Notes: generated by a model not told the origin, from the sequence alone. 64,000 nt of DNA from Pseudoalteromonas luteoviolacea (GCF_021654285.1 NZ_JAKFZS010000009.1:124001-188000); one strand, 5' to 3'. Numbered from the stretch's first letter, positions 19,301 through 28,024 are shown. A program made the numbers and translations.

Positions 19301-19752
19301 ATATACTGCAAAAAATACGTACAGGAGAAAAGGTGAGCGAAGCTGACTTAGCCCAACTCAACTCGCTGGTCCACACCCAAAACCCTAATGTAGACTTAAA
19401 CACCTTAAAAGAGTTTTATCCTGAGTCAACAGCCAGCTTAGACACCATATTACGTACCATAGTAGGCATGGATAAAGCCGCGATTGAAGCCTCGTTTACG
19501 AGTTTTATTCAGCAAACCCACACGCACATGAATTCTAAGCAACAGCGCTTTATTAATATGTTGAAAAACCACCTTATTCGCCATGGCAGTATTAATATTG
19601 AACAGTTATACGAGGCACCTTTCACCAGTGTGCATGATATGGGGCTCGATGGCGTATTTAGTGAGCAACAAGCCGATGTAATTGCACAATTTACCGAGCA
19701 ATTTAATGTAGAATTAGGCAACAAAAAAAGTGCTATAGATAAAGAGCTATAA
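16315..19752 (+). CDS. hsdR: Type I restriction subunit R (system 1) with DUF4145 N-terminus
   Basis: About 1145 residues: ATP-dependent DNA translocase and nuclease of a type I R-M complex. In order: DUF4145-like helical domain (about 1-115), coiled coil (130-215), HSDR nuclease domain with Asp269, Glu284 and Lys286 (PD-ExK), helicase motor with Walker A Lys403 (ATGTGKT) and motif II Asp490 (DESH), GRGTR motif VI, and an EcoEI-type C-terminal domain. I chose GTG 16315 because AGGAAG sits 6 bases upstream; TTG 16294 and ATG 16330 are alternatives. It follows the CARF gene by 69 bases and precedes hsdM. Confidence 0.9.
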   Translation: MIKNSMNFEHIRERWPQEHQLLAYAEQYVITDPQSALVKMRCFAEKVVGYLYQELKLPIYANANIFDKLTADVFTSTVPNLITEKLHAIRKSGNQAAHEGKVSQQQAIWILKESYFVACYLFMAYANGKQSECPQFTEPTQSKPDEQKATEFAQKNYQLKKQLAENEKRLKLALKELEVSQEAQMQAQIEAAKLKQAIDDDKLRAVQARNKQITSSFDFNEAETRARIIDMDLRAAGWNVSLDKSSTDEVGKEIKVDGQPTETSIGYIDYVLWDNDGKPLAVIEAKAARENIEKGRQQAILYADSLEKKHGQRPVVFYSNGYDIKILDDKQGYQPRRLYGYYSKDSLQYLIKQRNLKKDLTATPIDLKVAGRDYQIESITRVCERFKQKHRKALVVQATGTGKTRVSIALAKRLLDAGWAKRVLFLCDRKELRKQAANAFNEHTNEPTYVVGKSKKTLANSARVFIATYPGMMRIFQQYDVGYFDLIVADESHRSIYNIYGDIFKYFDALEVGLTATPVEMVSRSTCELFGCDFKKPTANYPLERAIEEENLVPYKIVSFTTKFLRDGIKADKLTDEQIAQLEEQGVDPNELDFDAKQIDEAVRNKGTNRVILRNLMEKGLRDIDGQLPGKSIVFARNIAHAELLATLFGEMYPQFGSNFCRVIHSKYERADELIDNFKSTEDGSVRIAVSVDMLDTGIDVPEVVNLVFAKPIKSKVKFWQMIGRGTRLCNDLYGPGMDKSHFLIFDHWENFAYFDEDPEEVDPSQAKSLSQKLFEARLNLAEQALNKADVASFEAVIALIHQDITALDMNTIAVRDSWQAVETCKNLPALNQFPPSIKQLLWSDVAPLMQWRNIMGQSEAYRFDTEMAILQTLLYRDKGDIDLVKSPMLKKVGSLQMHLNEVRVKASDIAIIQAEPYWQDLTFAALEQSRVALRGIIHLRDKESTVPEPVQVLDIKEEEVEYQIEERAANIVSIDYQIYKKEVEQTLAPLFGSDDILQKIRTGEKVSEADLAQLNSLVHTQNPNVDLNTLKEFYPESTASLDTILRTIVGMDKAAIEASFTSFIQQTHTHMNSKQQRFINMLKNHLIRHGSINIEQLYEAPFTSVHDMGLDGVFSEQQADVIAQFTEQFNVELGNKKSAIDKEL

Positions 19753-19804
19753 CCGCTTACAAAGGTGCTTGAGTTTTTAACGCGTAAACAATCAGAGAAC
19801 ATAA

Positions 19805-21403
19805 ATGATCACAGGTCAGCTAAAAAGTAAGATAGACAAACTTTGGGAAGAGTTCTGGACAGGAGGTATTACCAACCCGCTCACAGTAGTAGAGCAAATT
19901 ACCTTTTTGATGTATGCCCGTATGCTTGATATTAATGAGCAGCGAGATGAAAAAGTCGCAGCACGCACAAAAAAGTCCTTTAATCGCCGTTTTAACGACG
20001 ACCAGCAACATTTACGCTGGCAAGAATTCCGCCATTTAGGGTCTGAAGAGCTTTATAAGTTAGTAAAAGATGAGCTGTTCCCATACTTTGGTCAAAGTGC
20101 CGAGCAAATTGGCGAGGCGAGTCTTTTCAGTGAGTTTATGAAAGACGCCCAGTTGATGATCCAAAAGCAATCTTTGCTTGTAAGTGCGGTTGAAATGGTC
20201 AACGACTTACCGCTAGACAATGCCGACACAAAAGGGGATTTATACGAATACTTGTTAAGTAAACTCACCACAGCAGGTATAAACGGTCAGTTTAGAACCC
20301 CGCGCCATATTATTCGCGCCATGGTTGAAATGATGGACCCTAACCTCAAGAGCCGCATTTGCGACCCATCAACCGGCACCGGCGGCTTTTTATCTGTGTC
20401 TTACGAGTATTTACTTGAAAAATATACCTCCTCAGAGGGCGTTGAAAAAGAGCCATTACTTGATGAAGAGGGTAACCCAATACATGATGCAGATGGCAAG
20501 CCATTATTCAATACCCTTTATGGGGGCGATTTAATCGATGTAGAGCAGCGCAAGCATATTGATACCGATATGTTCCACGGTTTTGACTTTGACGCCACCA
20601 TGTTACGTGTTGCCGCCATGAACCTAGTGATGCACGGCATTAAACAGCCCGATATTCACTACCAAGACACTTTAAGCCAAAGCTTTAAAGACAACTTTGC
20701 CAGCGAGGCTAAAGAAGGCTTTGATATTATTCTCGCTAACCCGCCTTTTAAAGGCAGCCTAGACGAAGAAGACGTATGCCCAGAGCTTTTACGTAAAGTA
20801 AAAACCAAAAAAACCGAGCTACTTTTTGTCGCATTAATTGAGCGCATGCTAAAAATAGGTGGCCGCACCGCAACCATTGTCCCTGATGGCGTTTTATTTG
20901 GCTCATCAAAAGCACACCAACAATTGCGCAAGCTGTTAGTTGAAAACAACCAGCTAGAAGCCGTCGTTTCATTACCAAGCGGGGTGTTTAAACCTTACGC
21001 TGGCGTATCAACTGCGATATTAATTTTCACTAAAGGCGGTAGCACAGACCATGTGTGGTTTTATGATGTACAAGCCGATGGTTTCTCGCTTGATGATAAA
21101 CGTAATCCAATCAAAGAGAATGACCTGCCAGATTTAGTTGCACAGTTTAAAGCCCGTGATAAAGCACTCGCCACGAGCGAAGAGAATGATCGTATTATTA
21201 CAGAAAACAAAAAGCATTTTTGGGTGAGTAAAGAAGATATCGCGTCAAATAAATATGATCTCTCTATCAATCGCTATAAAGAAGTGGTGTATGAAGAAGA
21301 AGTATATGAAGCGGCTGATGTGATTCTTAAAAAACTCGTAAAGCTTGAAAGTGATATTCTTAAAGATTTGAAAGAGTTGGAGGGCATGATTTCATGCAGC
21401 TAA
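19805..21403 (+). CDS. hsdM: Type I DNA methyltransferase subunit M (system 1)
   Basis: 532 residues; N6-adenine methyltransferase of the type I complex. HsdM N-terminal helical domain ([18 protein letters not shown]) followed by the catalytic domain with AdoMet-binding [10 protein letters not shown] (Asp187) and catalytic NPPF (Asn312). It methylates the sequence chosen by HsdS to protect host DNA. Located 52 bases after hsdR; its last 10 bases overlap the nuclease gene at 21394. Confidence 0.93.
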   Translation: MITGQLKSKIDKLWEEFWTGGITNPLTVVEQITFLMYARMLDINEQRDEKVAARTKKSFNRRFNDDQQHLRWQEFRHLGSEELYKLVKDELFPYFGQSAEQIGEASLFSEFMKDAQLMIQKQSLLVSAVEMVNDLPLDNADTKGDLYEYLLSKLTTAGINGQFRTPRHIIRAMVEMMDPNLKSRICDPSTGTGGFLSVSYEYLLEKYTSSEGVEKEPLLDEEGNPIHDADGKPLFNTLYGGDLIDVEQRKHIDTDMFHGFDFDATMLRVAAMNLVMHGIKQPDIHYQDTLSQSFKDNFASEAKEGFDIILANPPFKGSLDEEDVCPELLRKVKTKKTELLFVALIERMLKIGGRTATIVPDGVLFGSSKAHQQLRKLLVENNQLEAVVSLPSGVFKPYAGVSTAILIFTKGGSTDHVWFYDVQADGFSLDDKRNPIKENDLPDLVAQFKARDKALATSEENDRIITENKKHFWVSKEDIASNKYDLSINRYKEVVYEEEVYEAADVILKKLVKLESDILKDLKELEGMISCS

Positions 21404-22467
21404 CGCATTCGGAAGATTACAAAAAGTGGATCTCTGAGCTCAAAATATCTTTTAAACAGCAACAGCTAAAAGCGGCTGTAAGTGTAAATACGGCATTGTT
21501 GGAGTTCTACTGGCAATTAGGTAAAGAGATCATCGAAAAGCAACAAAGTAGCCAGTGGGGAGATGGGTTTTTAAAACAGTTAAGTCAAGACTTGATGCAT
21601 GAATTTCCCAATGTAAAAGGTTTTTCTAAGCGAAATTTAGAGCTTATTAGAAAATGGTATTGTTACTGGCAACAAGACACCGCAATTGCGAAACAAGCTG
21701 TTTCGCAATTAGTTAAAATTCCTTGGGGGCATAATCTCGCTATTATAAGCAAAGCAAATAGTACTGCAGAGGCCATGTTTTATGTAATGGGAACGATGCA
21801 ACATGGTTGGAGCAGGAGTGTATTGCTCTACCAAATAGCGAGCGATCTATACCAAAGAGATGGCCAAACTATAAATAACTTTCAACAAACCTTGCCTCCT
21901 GCCCAATCAGACTTAGCGCGTCAAAGTGTAAAAGACCCATATGTATTCGACTTTTTAACGCTAACAGCTGATTACAATGAACGAGAACTTGAGCAGGGTT
22001 TAATTGCCCATATAACGCAATTTTTACTCGAACTTGGCGCTGGTTTTGCTTATATGGGCAAACAAGTTCCCATTAAAGTCGGTGAAAATGATTATTACCT
22101 TGACCTACTTTTTTATCATACCCAACTTCATTGCTATGTTGTAATTGAACTTAAAGTAACCGATTTCGCCCCCGAGCATGCCGGGAAATTAAACTTTTAT
22201 CTCAATGCCGTCGATACAAAATACAAACAAACAAGCGATCAACCCTCCATTGGCATTTTATTGTGTCGCAATAAAGATAAGCTAGTCGCAGAATATGCCC
22301 TAAAAGGGATCGATAAACCGATTGGCATATCAGAATACCAGTTAACGCAAGCATTGCCAGAAAACTTAAAGCCAAGCCTACCTAGTATTGAAGAGCTTGA
22401 AATTGAACTGGCAAAAGAACTCGGGTTAGAACAAGGGCTTGATGGAGGCGACAATGCAGCAAAATGA
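21394..22467 (+). CDS. YhcG/DUF1016-family PDDEXK nuclease
   Basis: 357 residues. N-terminal DUF1016 helical domain (about 10-170, with the family-typical LGKEIIEKQ and [14 protein letters not shown]) and C-terminal PD-(D/E)XK nuclease with Asp237 and Glu252-x-Lys254 (VVIELK). The family is frequent beside type I R-M loci; its role there is not settled, a second nuclease or an auxiliary DNA-binding factor being possible. Overlaps hsdM by 10 bases, so it is part of the same operon, between hsdM and hsdS. Confidence 0.88.
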   Translation: MQLTHSEDYKKWISELKISFKQQQLKAAVSVNTALLEFYWQLGKEIIEKQQSSQWGDGFLKQLSQDLMHEFPNVKGFSKRNLELIRKWYCYWQQDTAIAKQAVSQLVKIPWGHNLAIISKANSTAEAMFYVMGTMQHGWSRSVLLYQIASDLYQRDGQTINNFQQTLPPAQSDLARQSVKDPYVFDFLTLTADYNERELEQGLIAHITQFLLELGAGFAYMGKQVPIKVGENDYYLDLLFYHTQLHCYVVIELKVTDFAPEHAGKLNFYLNAVDTKYKQTSDQPSIGILLCRNKDKLVAEYALKGIDKPIGISEYQLTQALPENLKPSLPSIEELEIELAKELGLEQGLDGGDNAAK

Positions 22468-22549
22468 TAAGAGTAGTTTATTTGGTGTTTTAATGGTGTT
22501 GGAAAGTTATATTCCAAATTACTTAAAGTCTTTTCAGGAGATATTGTAA
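22454..22549 (+). CDS. 31-residue micro-ORF in hsd operon
   Basis: Begins [17 protein letters not shown], with GGAGG five bases before the ATG, inside the end of the nuclease gene in another frame. It stops in TAATG, where the next small ORF begins. The strong Shine-Dalgarno and the chained overlaps support translation; a role may simply be translational coupling. No family recognised. Confidence 0.35.
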   Translation: MQQNDKSSLFGVLMVLESYIPNYLKSFQEIL

Positions 22550-22713
22550 TGATGAAAGTTGATTTTAAGTTAGTTATCGCTGATAACGTGCAGGCAGAAA
22601 TTGTTACTGACAATTCTCTGCATTTACCACTTCAATGTTGCACAGGCACACTAATATCTTGGGTGCATTGCTGCGTAATAACTCCCTTTAAAGAGCTGGG
22701 GGATATACTGTGA
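22549..22713 (+). CDS. 54-residue small ORF upstream of hsdS
   Basis: Starts MMKVDFKLVIADNVQAEIV, contains a Cys-rich middle (LQCCTGTLIS, VHCC) and ends in GTGA, overlapping the GTG start of hsdS by four bases. AGGAG lies 8 bases upstream. Either a real small protein of the R-M operon or a leader that couples hsdS translation to its upstream genes. Confidence 0.45.
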   Translation: MMKVDFKLVIADNVQAEIVTDNSLHLPLQCCTGTLISWVHCCVITPFKELGDIL

Positions 22714-23927
22714 ATTGGGCGAAGGTTAAGTTATCTGACATCGCTTTCTTCCAAGAGGGTCCTGGCGTGAGAAAGTGGCAGTTTAGAGATGAAGGTATAA
22801 AGCTCATCAATGTAAAAAATATCGTCAATGAAGTTTTAGTGACAGAAAACTCAGATAAATATTTAGATCCAGAGGAAGTGGATCAAAAGTATGCTCATTT
22901 TTTAACTCAAGCAGGGGATTTGGTAATGGCGTCCTCTGGAGCAACTTGGGGTAAGTTAGCATGGGTTGAGGAAAAGCATCTACCGCTGTGTATGAATACA
23001 AGTATGATTCGCTTTCAGTCGCTAGATCCAAATGAACTAGACATTAGGTACTTGTTTTACTTTTTAAAAACGGCGCAGTTTAGAAGGGATATGGAAAAGC
23101 TAATAACAGGGTCAGCTCAACCAAATTTTGGTTCCAGCCATTTGAAGCAAATAATCGTCCCACTTCCACCACTCGAAGAACAAAAGCGCATCGCCGCAAT
23201 TTTAGATAAGGCCGACAGCGTGTGCCGCAAACGACAGCAAGCCATCGACCTCGCCGACGACTTACTCCGCAGCGTATTCCTAGATATGTTCGGCGATCCG
23301 ATTTCTAATCCGAAAGGCTGGGAAGTTAAAAAGTTAAAAGAGATATCTAGCAAAATCGCAAGTGGTAACACGCCAAAGGGTGGCAGTAAGAACTATGTTG
23401 ACGAAGGCATCACCTTTTTACGAAGTCAAAACGTTTGGAAAAACAAGTTATTACTGGACGACGTGGTTTATATCGACGAAAAAACTCATGAATCGATGAG
23501 TAAGAGTAGTTTGAAGCATAAAGATATATTGATGACTAAGACTGGTCGTATTAATACTGAGAACAGTAGCTTAGGTCGTGCAGCTTTGTATCTAGGAGAC
23601 AATGGAAAAGCCAACCTTAACGGACATGTGTATTTTATCCGTCTTGTTGAAAATGTATTGCATGAATTTGTAGTTTTTATTTTAACTACAATGGAATACC
23701 GTGACTATATTCGCAGTGTGTGTGTTGGTGGAATAGATAAACGTCAGCTTAATAAAGATCATTTAGAGGAGTTTCCAATAATTTATCCTCCGAAAGAAAT
23801 GCAAGTGCAATTTGTGGAGAGAGTTAATATTGCTAAAAGGATGTTGGAAAAAGCGAAAGTAGGGCTTAAAGAATCAGAGCAAATGTTCAATGGATTAAGC
23901 CAAAAAGCCTTCGCTGGCGAGTTATAG
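22710..23927 (+). CDS. hsdS: Type I specificity subunit S (system 1, GTG start)
   Basis: 405 residues. Two target-recognition domains (about 1-150 and 205-350) separated by a conserved helix (PLPPLEEQKRIAAILDKAD, about 151-170), with a second conserved helix near the C terminus. It reads the bipartite target sequence and tethers HsdM and HsdR. The GTG start overlaps the preceding small ORF (GTGA). TRD contents are unlike those of hsdS at 40431, so the two systems should have different targets. Confidence 0.92.
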   Translation: MNWAKVKLSDIAFFQEGPGVRKWQFRDEGIKLINVKNIVNEVLVTENSDKYLDPEEVDQKYAHFLTQAGDLVMASSGATWGKLAWVEEKHLPLCMNTSMIRFQSLDPNELDIRYLFYFLKTAQFRRDMEKLITGSAQPNFGSSHLKQIIVPLPPLEEQKRIAAILDKADSVCRKRQQAIDLADDLLRSVFLDMFGDPISNPKGWEVKKLKEISSKIASGNTPKGGSKNYVDEGITFLRSQNVWKNKLLLDDVVYIDEKTHESMSKSSLKHKDILMTKTGRINTENSSLGRAALYLGDNGKANLNGHVYFIRLVENVLHEFVVFILTTMEYRDYIRSVCVGGIDKRQLNKDHLEEFPIIYPPKEMQVQFVERVNIAKRMLEKAKVGLKESEQMFNGLSQKAFAGEL

Positions 23928-23962
23928 CGACTAGTGCAATACAAGAATAACAAGGAAGTTAT

Positions 23963-24067
23963 ATGTCATCCAATTTATTAAGTTGGAACTCAGAAAATTT
24001 CTCAACAGGTGGAAAAGGTACCAACCCAATTAATGTGGTTAGAGTCGTTGTTTCTAAATCAATGTAG
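23963..24067 (+). CDS. 34-residue small ORF after hsdS
   Basis: Begins MSSNLLSWNSENFSTGGKG and ends VSKSM. AAGGAAG is 5 bases before the ATG and the gap to hsdS is 35 bases. Could be a small protein or the intact start of a truncated gene. No family recognised. Confidence 0.35.
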   Translation: MSSNLLSWNSENFSTGGKGTNPINVVRVVVSKSM

Positions 24068-24154
24068 GGTTGCTACTTATCGGTTTACTTAACCCGTGTT
24101 AAAAACGAGCGCAATGCAGTAAGTCGGGTTTTAGCAGGTGAAATGGTACCTTAA

Positions 24155-24182
24155 GTTGGATAAGCCGAAGGCGCCATCCAAC
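24155..24182. repeat. Imperfect palindrome, repeat-like hairpin
   Basis: Arms GTTGGAT (24155-24161) and ATCCAAC (24176-24182) enclose a smaller GCC-GAA-GGC stem. Its style resembles the dispersed GGATAAGC...GCGCATCC hairpins found between genes in many proteobacteria. No second copy was spotted in this window. Confidence 0.35.
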
Positions 24183-24396
24183 AGTGGTGGTAAATCATAG
24201 GGCTGAGTTGTTGATTACACACTATTTGATAGTTCTTAGTCTCCTTGATAGTGGGCTTGGTTGATTGGGCAAGTGTCTTAGTCTTATTAACTAAATTGGG
24301 TTTGGCAGCGGTTCGTGAAAAATTGAAAGTCAGTAGAAGGGCTTAAAACTGAGCTTATTGTGAGCGAGTTTAATAAAAAACAACAGGGAATTTATC

Positions 24397-24717
24397 ATGG
24401 ACGACACTCAATTTTTTACCAATATAGATATAAATAATTATGTTCGCCAATGGTGGGGCCGCAAGAATCTATTATTTATTATTTGCCGATTATAAAAGAA
24501 GAGGTTTCAGCGGTTTTAATCCAAGTATCACATGGCTTGAATGACGGTATGATAATCGTTTGTCTAGATGTGTGTGAACAAGTATTCGTATGGGGTTTGG
24601 TGGTTTTGATGCCGCAGCAGCGTTAAACGAGCTTAAGCGTATAGAATCAATTTATGGATAGTTAAAAATCGCAAGCTTGTAAAAAATTTAAGCAAGCTCA
24701 TTGGTACTAGTATGGAT
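24397..24717 (+). pseudogene. Gene remnant upstream of Argonaute
   Basis: An ATG at 24397 opens a 32-codon frame (MDDTQFFTNIDINNYVRQWW) that breaks, after which plausible coding sequence continues in other frames up to IESIYG near 24715. It may be the relic of a partner gene of the Argonaute or of an unrelated element. Family not recognised. Confidence 0.35.
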
Positions 24718-24743
24718 ACAGTTAATTTTTTAAAGGATATAGT

Positions 24744-26942
24744 ATGCAAGATCAGTTAGGCATCAGTGCGATGCAATTAAATAAGTCATTTTCACAAATT
24801 AAAGTTTATTGCTATCAAGTTGCATTTAAGCAGCAAATGATCAGTAGTGAAACCGCTCAAAAGATGCGTAAATTGGCGAATGAACTGAAATGGCAAAACA
24901 GCGCGCAAGCTGTGACTGATTTTGCGGGCTTTAAATTAATTAGCTTAGCACCGCTGACTAAGCTCAACTCCCCAGAAGCGGAAATAACCGAAATTGACCC
25001 AATCACGCTTAATGCTAACAATGATCATGAGCGTGAGACAATACAGCGCATAATCAACCAAGGCATTTACAGCGGAGCTCAGCGTTATGCTAGAGCCCAT
25101 GGATTAATGTGTAAAAAAGCAGCCGCCGCAACGACTCAATTACTTGAGCAAATGCCATCTGATCGTATTGCGATAAATAGTACCTTCTTAGAGGTTTTTA
25201 AAACGGTAACGTTAACACCACAGCTACTTAGCTCAGGTACTTGTTTATTGCAGTTTGAGCTAAAACACAGCCTCGCAGCGAAACGACATGTAAATTTGCA
25301 ATGGGTTTTAAAGCAGCGCAAAGCGTGGTTGGGCTCATTGCGGCGTGTTCGTAACCGCTATAAATCACACAACGATATGACTATGTCATTTGATTTTGTG
25401 GGGTTAGAGCCTGCATTGAATGCGCACAGTGTGCAAGAGGGCATGGCAATGAGTTTACTGGACTATCATTTATCACAAGGTAATTTAACACCAAGTGAGC
25501 TTGGTGCAGCCAAACAGTCAGCTGTGGTGAAAGTGCGTACAGCAAACGGACAACTCTTGTTTCACCTAGCGTATTTATTAGAGCCAGTATTTGACTTTGA
25601 TAGTTTAAGTGCGTTGGAACCGGTGTTATTAAATCGCATTGCAACAAAGCTAAAATGGCAAGTCAATGAACGCATTCATCAAGCGCATGCATTGTGCGGA
25701 GGTATTGAATTTTCTGAGTTAGGGTGTGGTTTAATTCAGCTTTCTGATCCCCACATTAATTTTAATCAACTGGTAATGTCATGGCGTTTAAATTTTGCTA
25801 GTGGTAGTAGCATTAATGAAAAGGACGTTATTAAATATAAGGCGGTTAAACCTATTACCCGAAAGCGCATCGTCCCTGTGATTGTTGGAGAGCATAATGA
25901 TACAGGACAAAATCGCCAAAGAATGACGGACTCAATCAATGCAATGCGTGCTTTATGCACCAAATCGAATAAGAAGGTGACCAAGTTTGTCGTGATTGAT
26001 AATGAGCTTGAATTAGCGGGCCGCCTTGCAAATAAAGAAGTCACAGATGCTATCTTTTTAATTGGCTTGTGCGATAAGGCTAATAAAGCCAAATTACGTG
26101 ATGAGGCTTTTATCAAAGGGGCTGCAACGCAGTTTATGAAACTTGATCACAAACCCAAAACTTACCAAACCACTTATTATCGTAATGTGGCAGCGGGACT
26201 ATTTAGTAAAGCCGGTGGTCAACTCGCCGCATTGACCAATTTGCCAGGTAAAGTTGATTTATTTATTGGGCTAGATATGGGCGGCACCCATTTACGTTTT
26301 CCTAGTGTATCGTTTTTGTTTTCTGCCACTGGAGCGCAATTAGGCTGGCAAATTGCGGACTCTCAACAAGGTGAAAAGCTCAAAGGAAGTGGTTTAACAG
26401 AGCTACTCTATAAATGCATACGAAATTATGCACAAACACACAATGGCAATAAGCCACAGCATATTGTACTGCATCGAGATGGTAAGTTTTATGAAGATTT
26501 ACATCAAATTAAGGCATTTGAACACGAACATGATTTAAAGATTACCGTAGTTGAGATACTTAAATCAGGCGCTCCTGTGTTATTCCGGCGAAGCCTTAAC
26601 ACCCTAGGAAAGAAAGAGTTTAGTAACCCGCACGTGGGTGACTACGCACTGTTAGAAGAAAATGAGGCGATACTAGCGACTTATAGTGCTCAAGAACTGA
26701 AAAAAATGGGTGAACAGGTAACGGTACGACCGCTGCGTATTCGAAAAGTATATGGTGATGCTAAATTTGTCGATGTACTTGAACAAATTACCGCATTAAG
26801 CCGAATACATGGTGCATCTCTTTATCGTCACCCGCGTTTGCCTGTTACTACGCACCATGCAGACCGTTTTGCCACATTGCGTCAAGATGTTTGCGTAGAT
26901 GCCTTATCTAGAATGGACCGTCTATGTCCAGTATATTTGTAA
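24744..26942 (+). CDS. ago: Long prokaryotic Argonaute with complete catalytic tetrad
   Basis: 732 residues, the usual length of a long pAgo (N, PAZ, MID and PIWI domains). The PIWI half carries Asp511 (FIGLDMGG), glutamate-finger candidate Glu544 (QQGEKLKG), Asp579 (LHRDGK) and Asp707 (HHADRFA). The spacings 33 and 68 between the first three nearly match Thermus thermophilus Ago (34 and 68), so a DEDD active nuclease is predicted. The MID region is about 420-500 (IKGAATQF, SKAGGQLA). pAgos use short guide nucleic acids to cut invading DNA or RNA. AAGGA is well placed before the ATG. No helicase, nuclease or short-pAgo effector partner adjoins it. Confidence 0.92.
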   Translation: MQDQLGISAMQLNKSFSQIKVYCYQVAFKQQMISSETAQKMRKLANELKWQNSAQAVTDFAGFKLISLAPLTKLNSPEAEITEIDPITLNANNDHERETIQRIINQGIYSGAQRYARAHGLMCKKAAAATTQLLEQMPSDRIAINSTFLEVFKTVTLTPQLLSSGTCLLQFELKHSLAAKRHVNLQWVLKQRKAWLGSLRRVRNRYKSHNDMTMSFDFVGLEPALNAHSVQEGMAMSLLDYHLSQGNLTPSELGAAKQSAVVKVRTANGQLLFHLAYLLEPVFDFDSLSALEPVLLNRIATKLKWQVNERIHQAHALCGGIEFSELGCGLIQLSDPHINFNQLVMSWRLNFASGSSINEKDVIKYKAVKPITRKRIVPVIVGEHNDTGQNRQRMTDSINAMRALCTKSNKKVTKFVVIDNELELAGRLANKEVTDAIFLIGLCDKANKAKLRDEAFIKGAATQFMKLDHKPKTYQTTYYRNVAAGLFSKAGGQLAALTNLPGKVDLFIGLDMGGTHLRFPSVSFLFSATGAQLGWQIADSQQGEKLKGSGLTELLYKCIRNYAQTHNGNKPQHIVLHRDGKFYEDLHQIKAFEHEHDLKITVVEILKSGAPVLFRRSLNTLGKKEFSNPHVGDYALLEENEAILATYSAQELKKMGEQVTVRPLRIRKVYGDAKFVDVLEQITALSRIHGASLYRHPRLPVTTHHADRFATLRQDVCVDALSRMDRLCPVYL

Positions 26943-27076
26943 CACTTAGCAAGTACTAAGCTTTAAAAATCAGAATTTTAAAGTTAACTGCTCTGGCTCA
27001 TTAACGGGCATGATTAATTAAGTCGTCAGCAGTTTGGGTTGCGGTGGAGCTTTGCGGTATTGCTAATCGTATGTAG

Positions 27077-27110
27077 ATGGCGTTACTTGTATTATGACAA
27101 GCTACGCCAT
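27077..27110. terminator. Hairpin between convergent genes
   Basis: Arms ATGGCGT and ACGCCAT enclose a second stem CTTGT/ACAAG (loop ATTATG). It lies between the convergent Argonaute (+) and DUF1444-like (-) genes and could terminate both; T tracts are short on either side. Confidence 0.45.
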
Positions 27111-27118
27111 TTAAAAGC

Positions 27119-28024
27119 TTAAAACTGGATGCGTTTTAGTTCACCATCATGATATGTATATGCAAATGGCGATACGTTATAGGATAGGTTTGGGAACTCA
27201 GAATAAGCGAATACCGCGATTTGGTATAGTCCCGCCTCGTCGTCAAGTGGTACTACCAAAACACTACTTCTGTTGGGAAATACAATGCCGACAGGGCCGT
27301 TAAATGTTGCTTTAACTTGTTGTCTAAAATAGTCAGAAAACACTGCGCTTGCTTCATAGTTATCGTCAGCAACAAACATGTGTAGATTGCTGCTTTCATT
27401 CTCTGGCTCAATTTTTTGAAACTTTGCGTCTATTTTTTTTAAATGTGAGTCTAAATTTGTTTTTGCGATTTGTTTTAATTGCTCAGCTGGCAAATTTAGC
27501 TCATCTAATTTCTCTTTGCCAACAAACTGAATACTAGCTGGGGTGTCTATGGCTAACATTAATACGAGTTCATCATTGATTGGCTCGTAGTAAAAAGGGA
27601 AGGGAATATTTTTATCACCGGATTCATTAATTTTAGCTGTGAGCCCTTCAATGTAAGTAATAGGTTTTATCACAGGCCTTAACTGACTAATCTGTAATTT
27701 TGATTCATCAGTTAATAAATTAACGCTTTTACTTGAATTGATATGATCAGCAAATACATCTTCAAGTAAGTATTTCTCCTGCGAGTACCTTAAATACGAA
27801 TTAGTTAAATCTGTTGAGGTGGTCATGCCTTTGTCATAAGTGATCTCAATTGATAAGTCACCAGTCACTTTGAGTTTCGCATCTTTTAAATGTTTTTGTG
27901 CCTCTTTCACATAGGCTTGGGTAAACGCTTGTTCTGACAGCAATGATGTAGAGCTTGGTGACGAGTTCGCATACAACGAAGAGAATAATCCCATCACGAT
28001 AGAGACAAGTAGTGCTTTTTTCAT
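27119..28024 (-). CDS. Exported DUF1444 (YtpQ)-like protein
   Basis: 301 residues with a signal peptide (residues 1-19, ending SSLYAN). From about residue 100 on, the sequence has the pattern of the DUF1444/YtpQ family: VIKPITYIEG, the DTPASIQFVGKEKLDELNL block, a LHMFVADDNYEASAVF stretch and a C-terminal VLVVPLDDEAGL. In Bacillus the family is cytosolic, so the exported form here is unusual. Biochemical role unknown. Transcribed toward the Argonaute gene. Confidence 0.55.
   Translation of the reverse strand: MKKALLVSIVMGLFSSLYANSSPSSTSLLSEQAFTQAYVKEAQKHLKDAKLKVTGDLSIEITYDKGMTTSTDLTNSYLRYSQEKYLLEDVFADHINSSKSVNLLTDESKLQISQLRPVIKPITYIEGLTAKINESGDKNIPFPFYYEPINDELVLMLAIDTPASIQFVGKEKLDELNLPAEQLKQIAKTNLDSHLKKIDAKFQKIEPENESSNLHMFVADDNYEASAVFSDYFRQQVKATFNGPVGIVFPNRSSVLVVPLDDEAGLYQIAVFAYSEFPNLSYNVSPFAYTYHDGELKRIQF

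Larger units (their letters stand above)
23928..24743. other. Decayed stretch between hsdS and the Argonaute gene
   Basis: About 815 bases with no intact gene of ordinary size. Contents: a small ORF at 23963-24067 with a good ribosome binding site, a hairpin at 24155-24182, and gene debris at 24397-24717, where frames shift repeatedly (MDDTQFFTNIDINNYVRQWW, then ADYKRRGFSGFNPSITW, then FGGFDAAAALNELKRIESIYG). This looks like the remains of a gene that once preceded the Argonaute, but its family is not recognised. Confidence 0.5.

Noticed and set aside
12418-24743. CRISPR array near the CARF gene
   Set aside because: I looked for regularly spaced direct repeats around the CARF gene and saw none; no cas1/cas2/cas10-like proteins are present.
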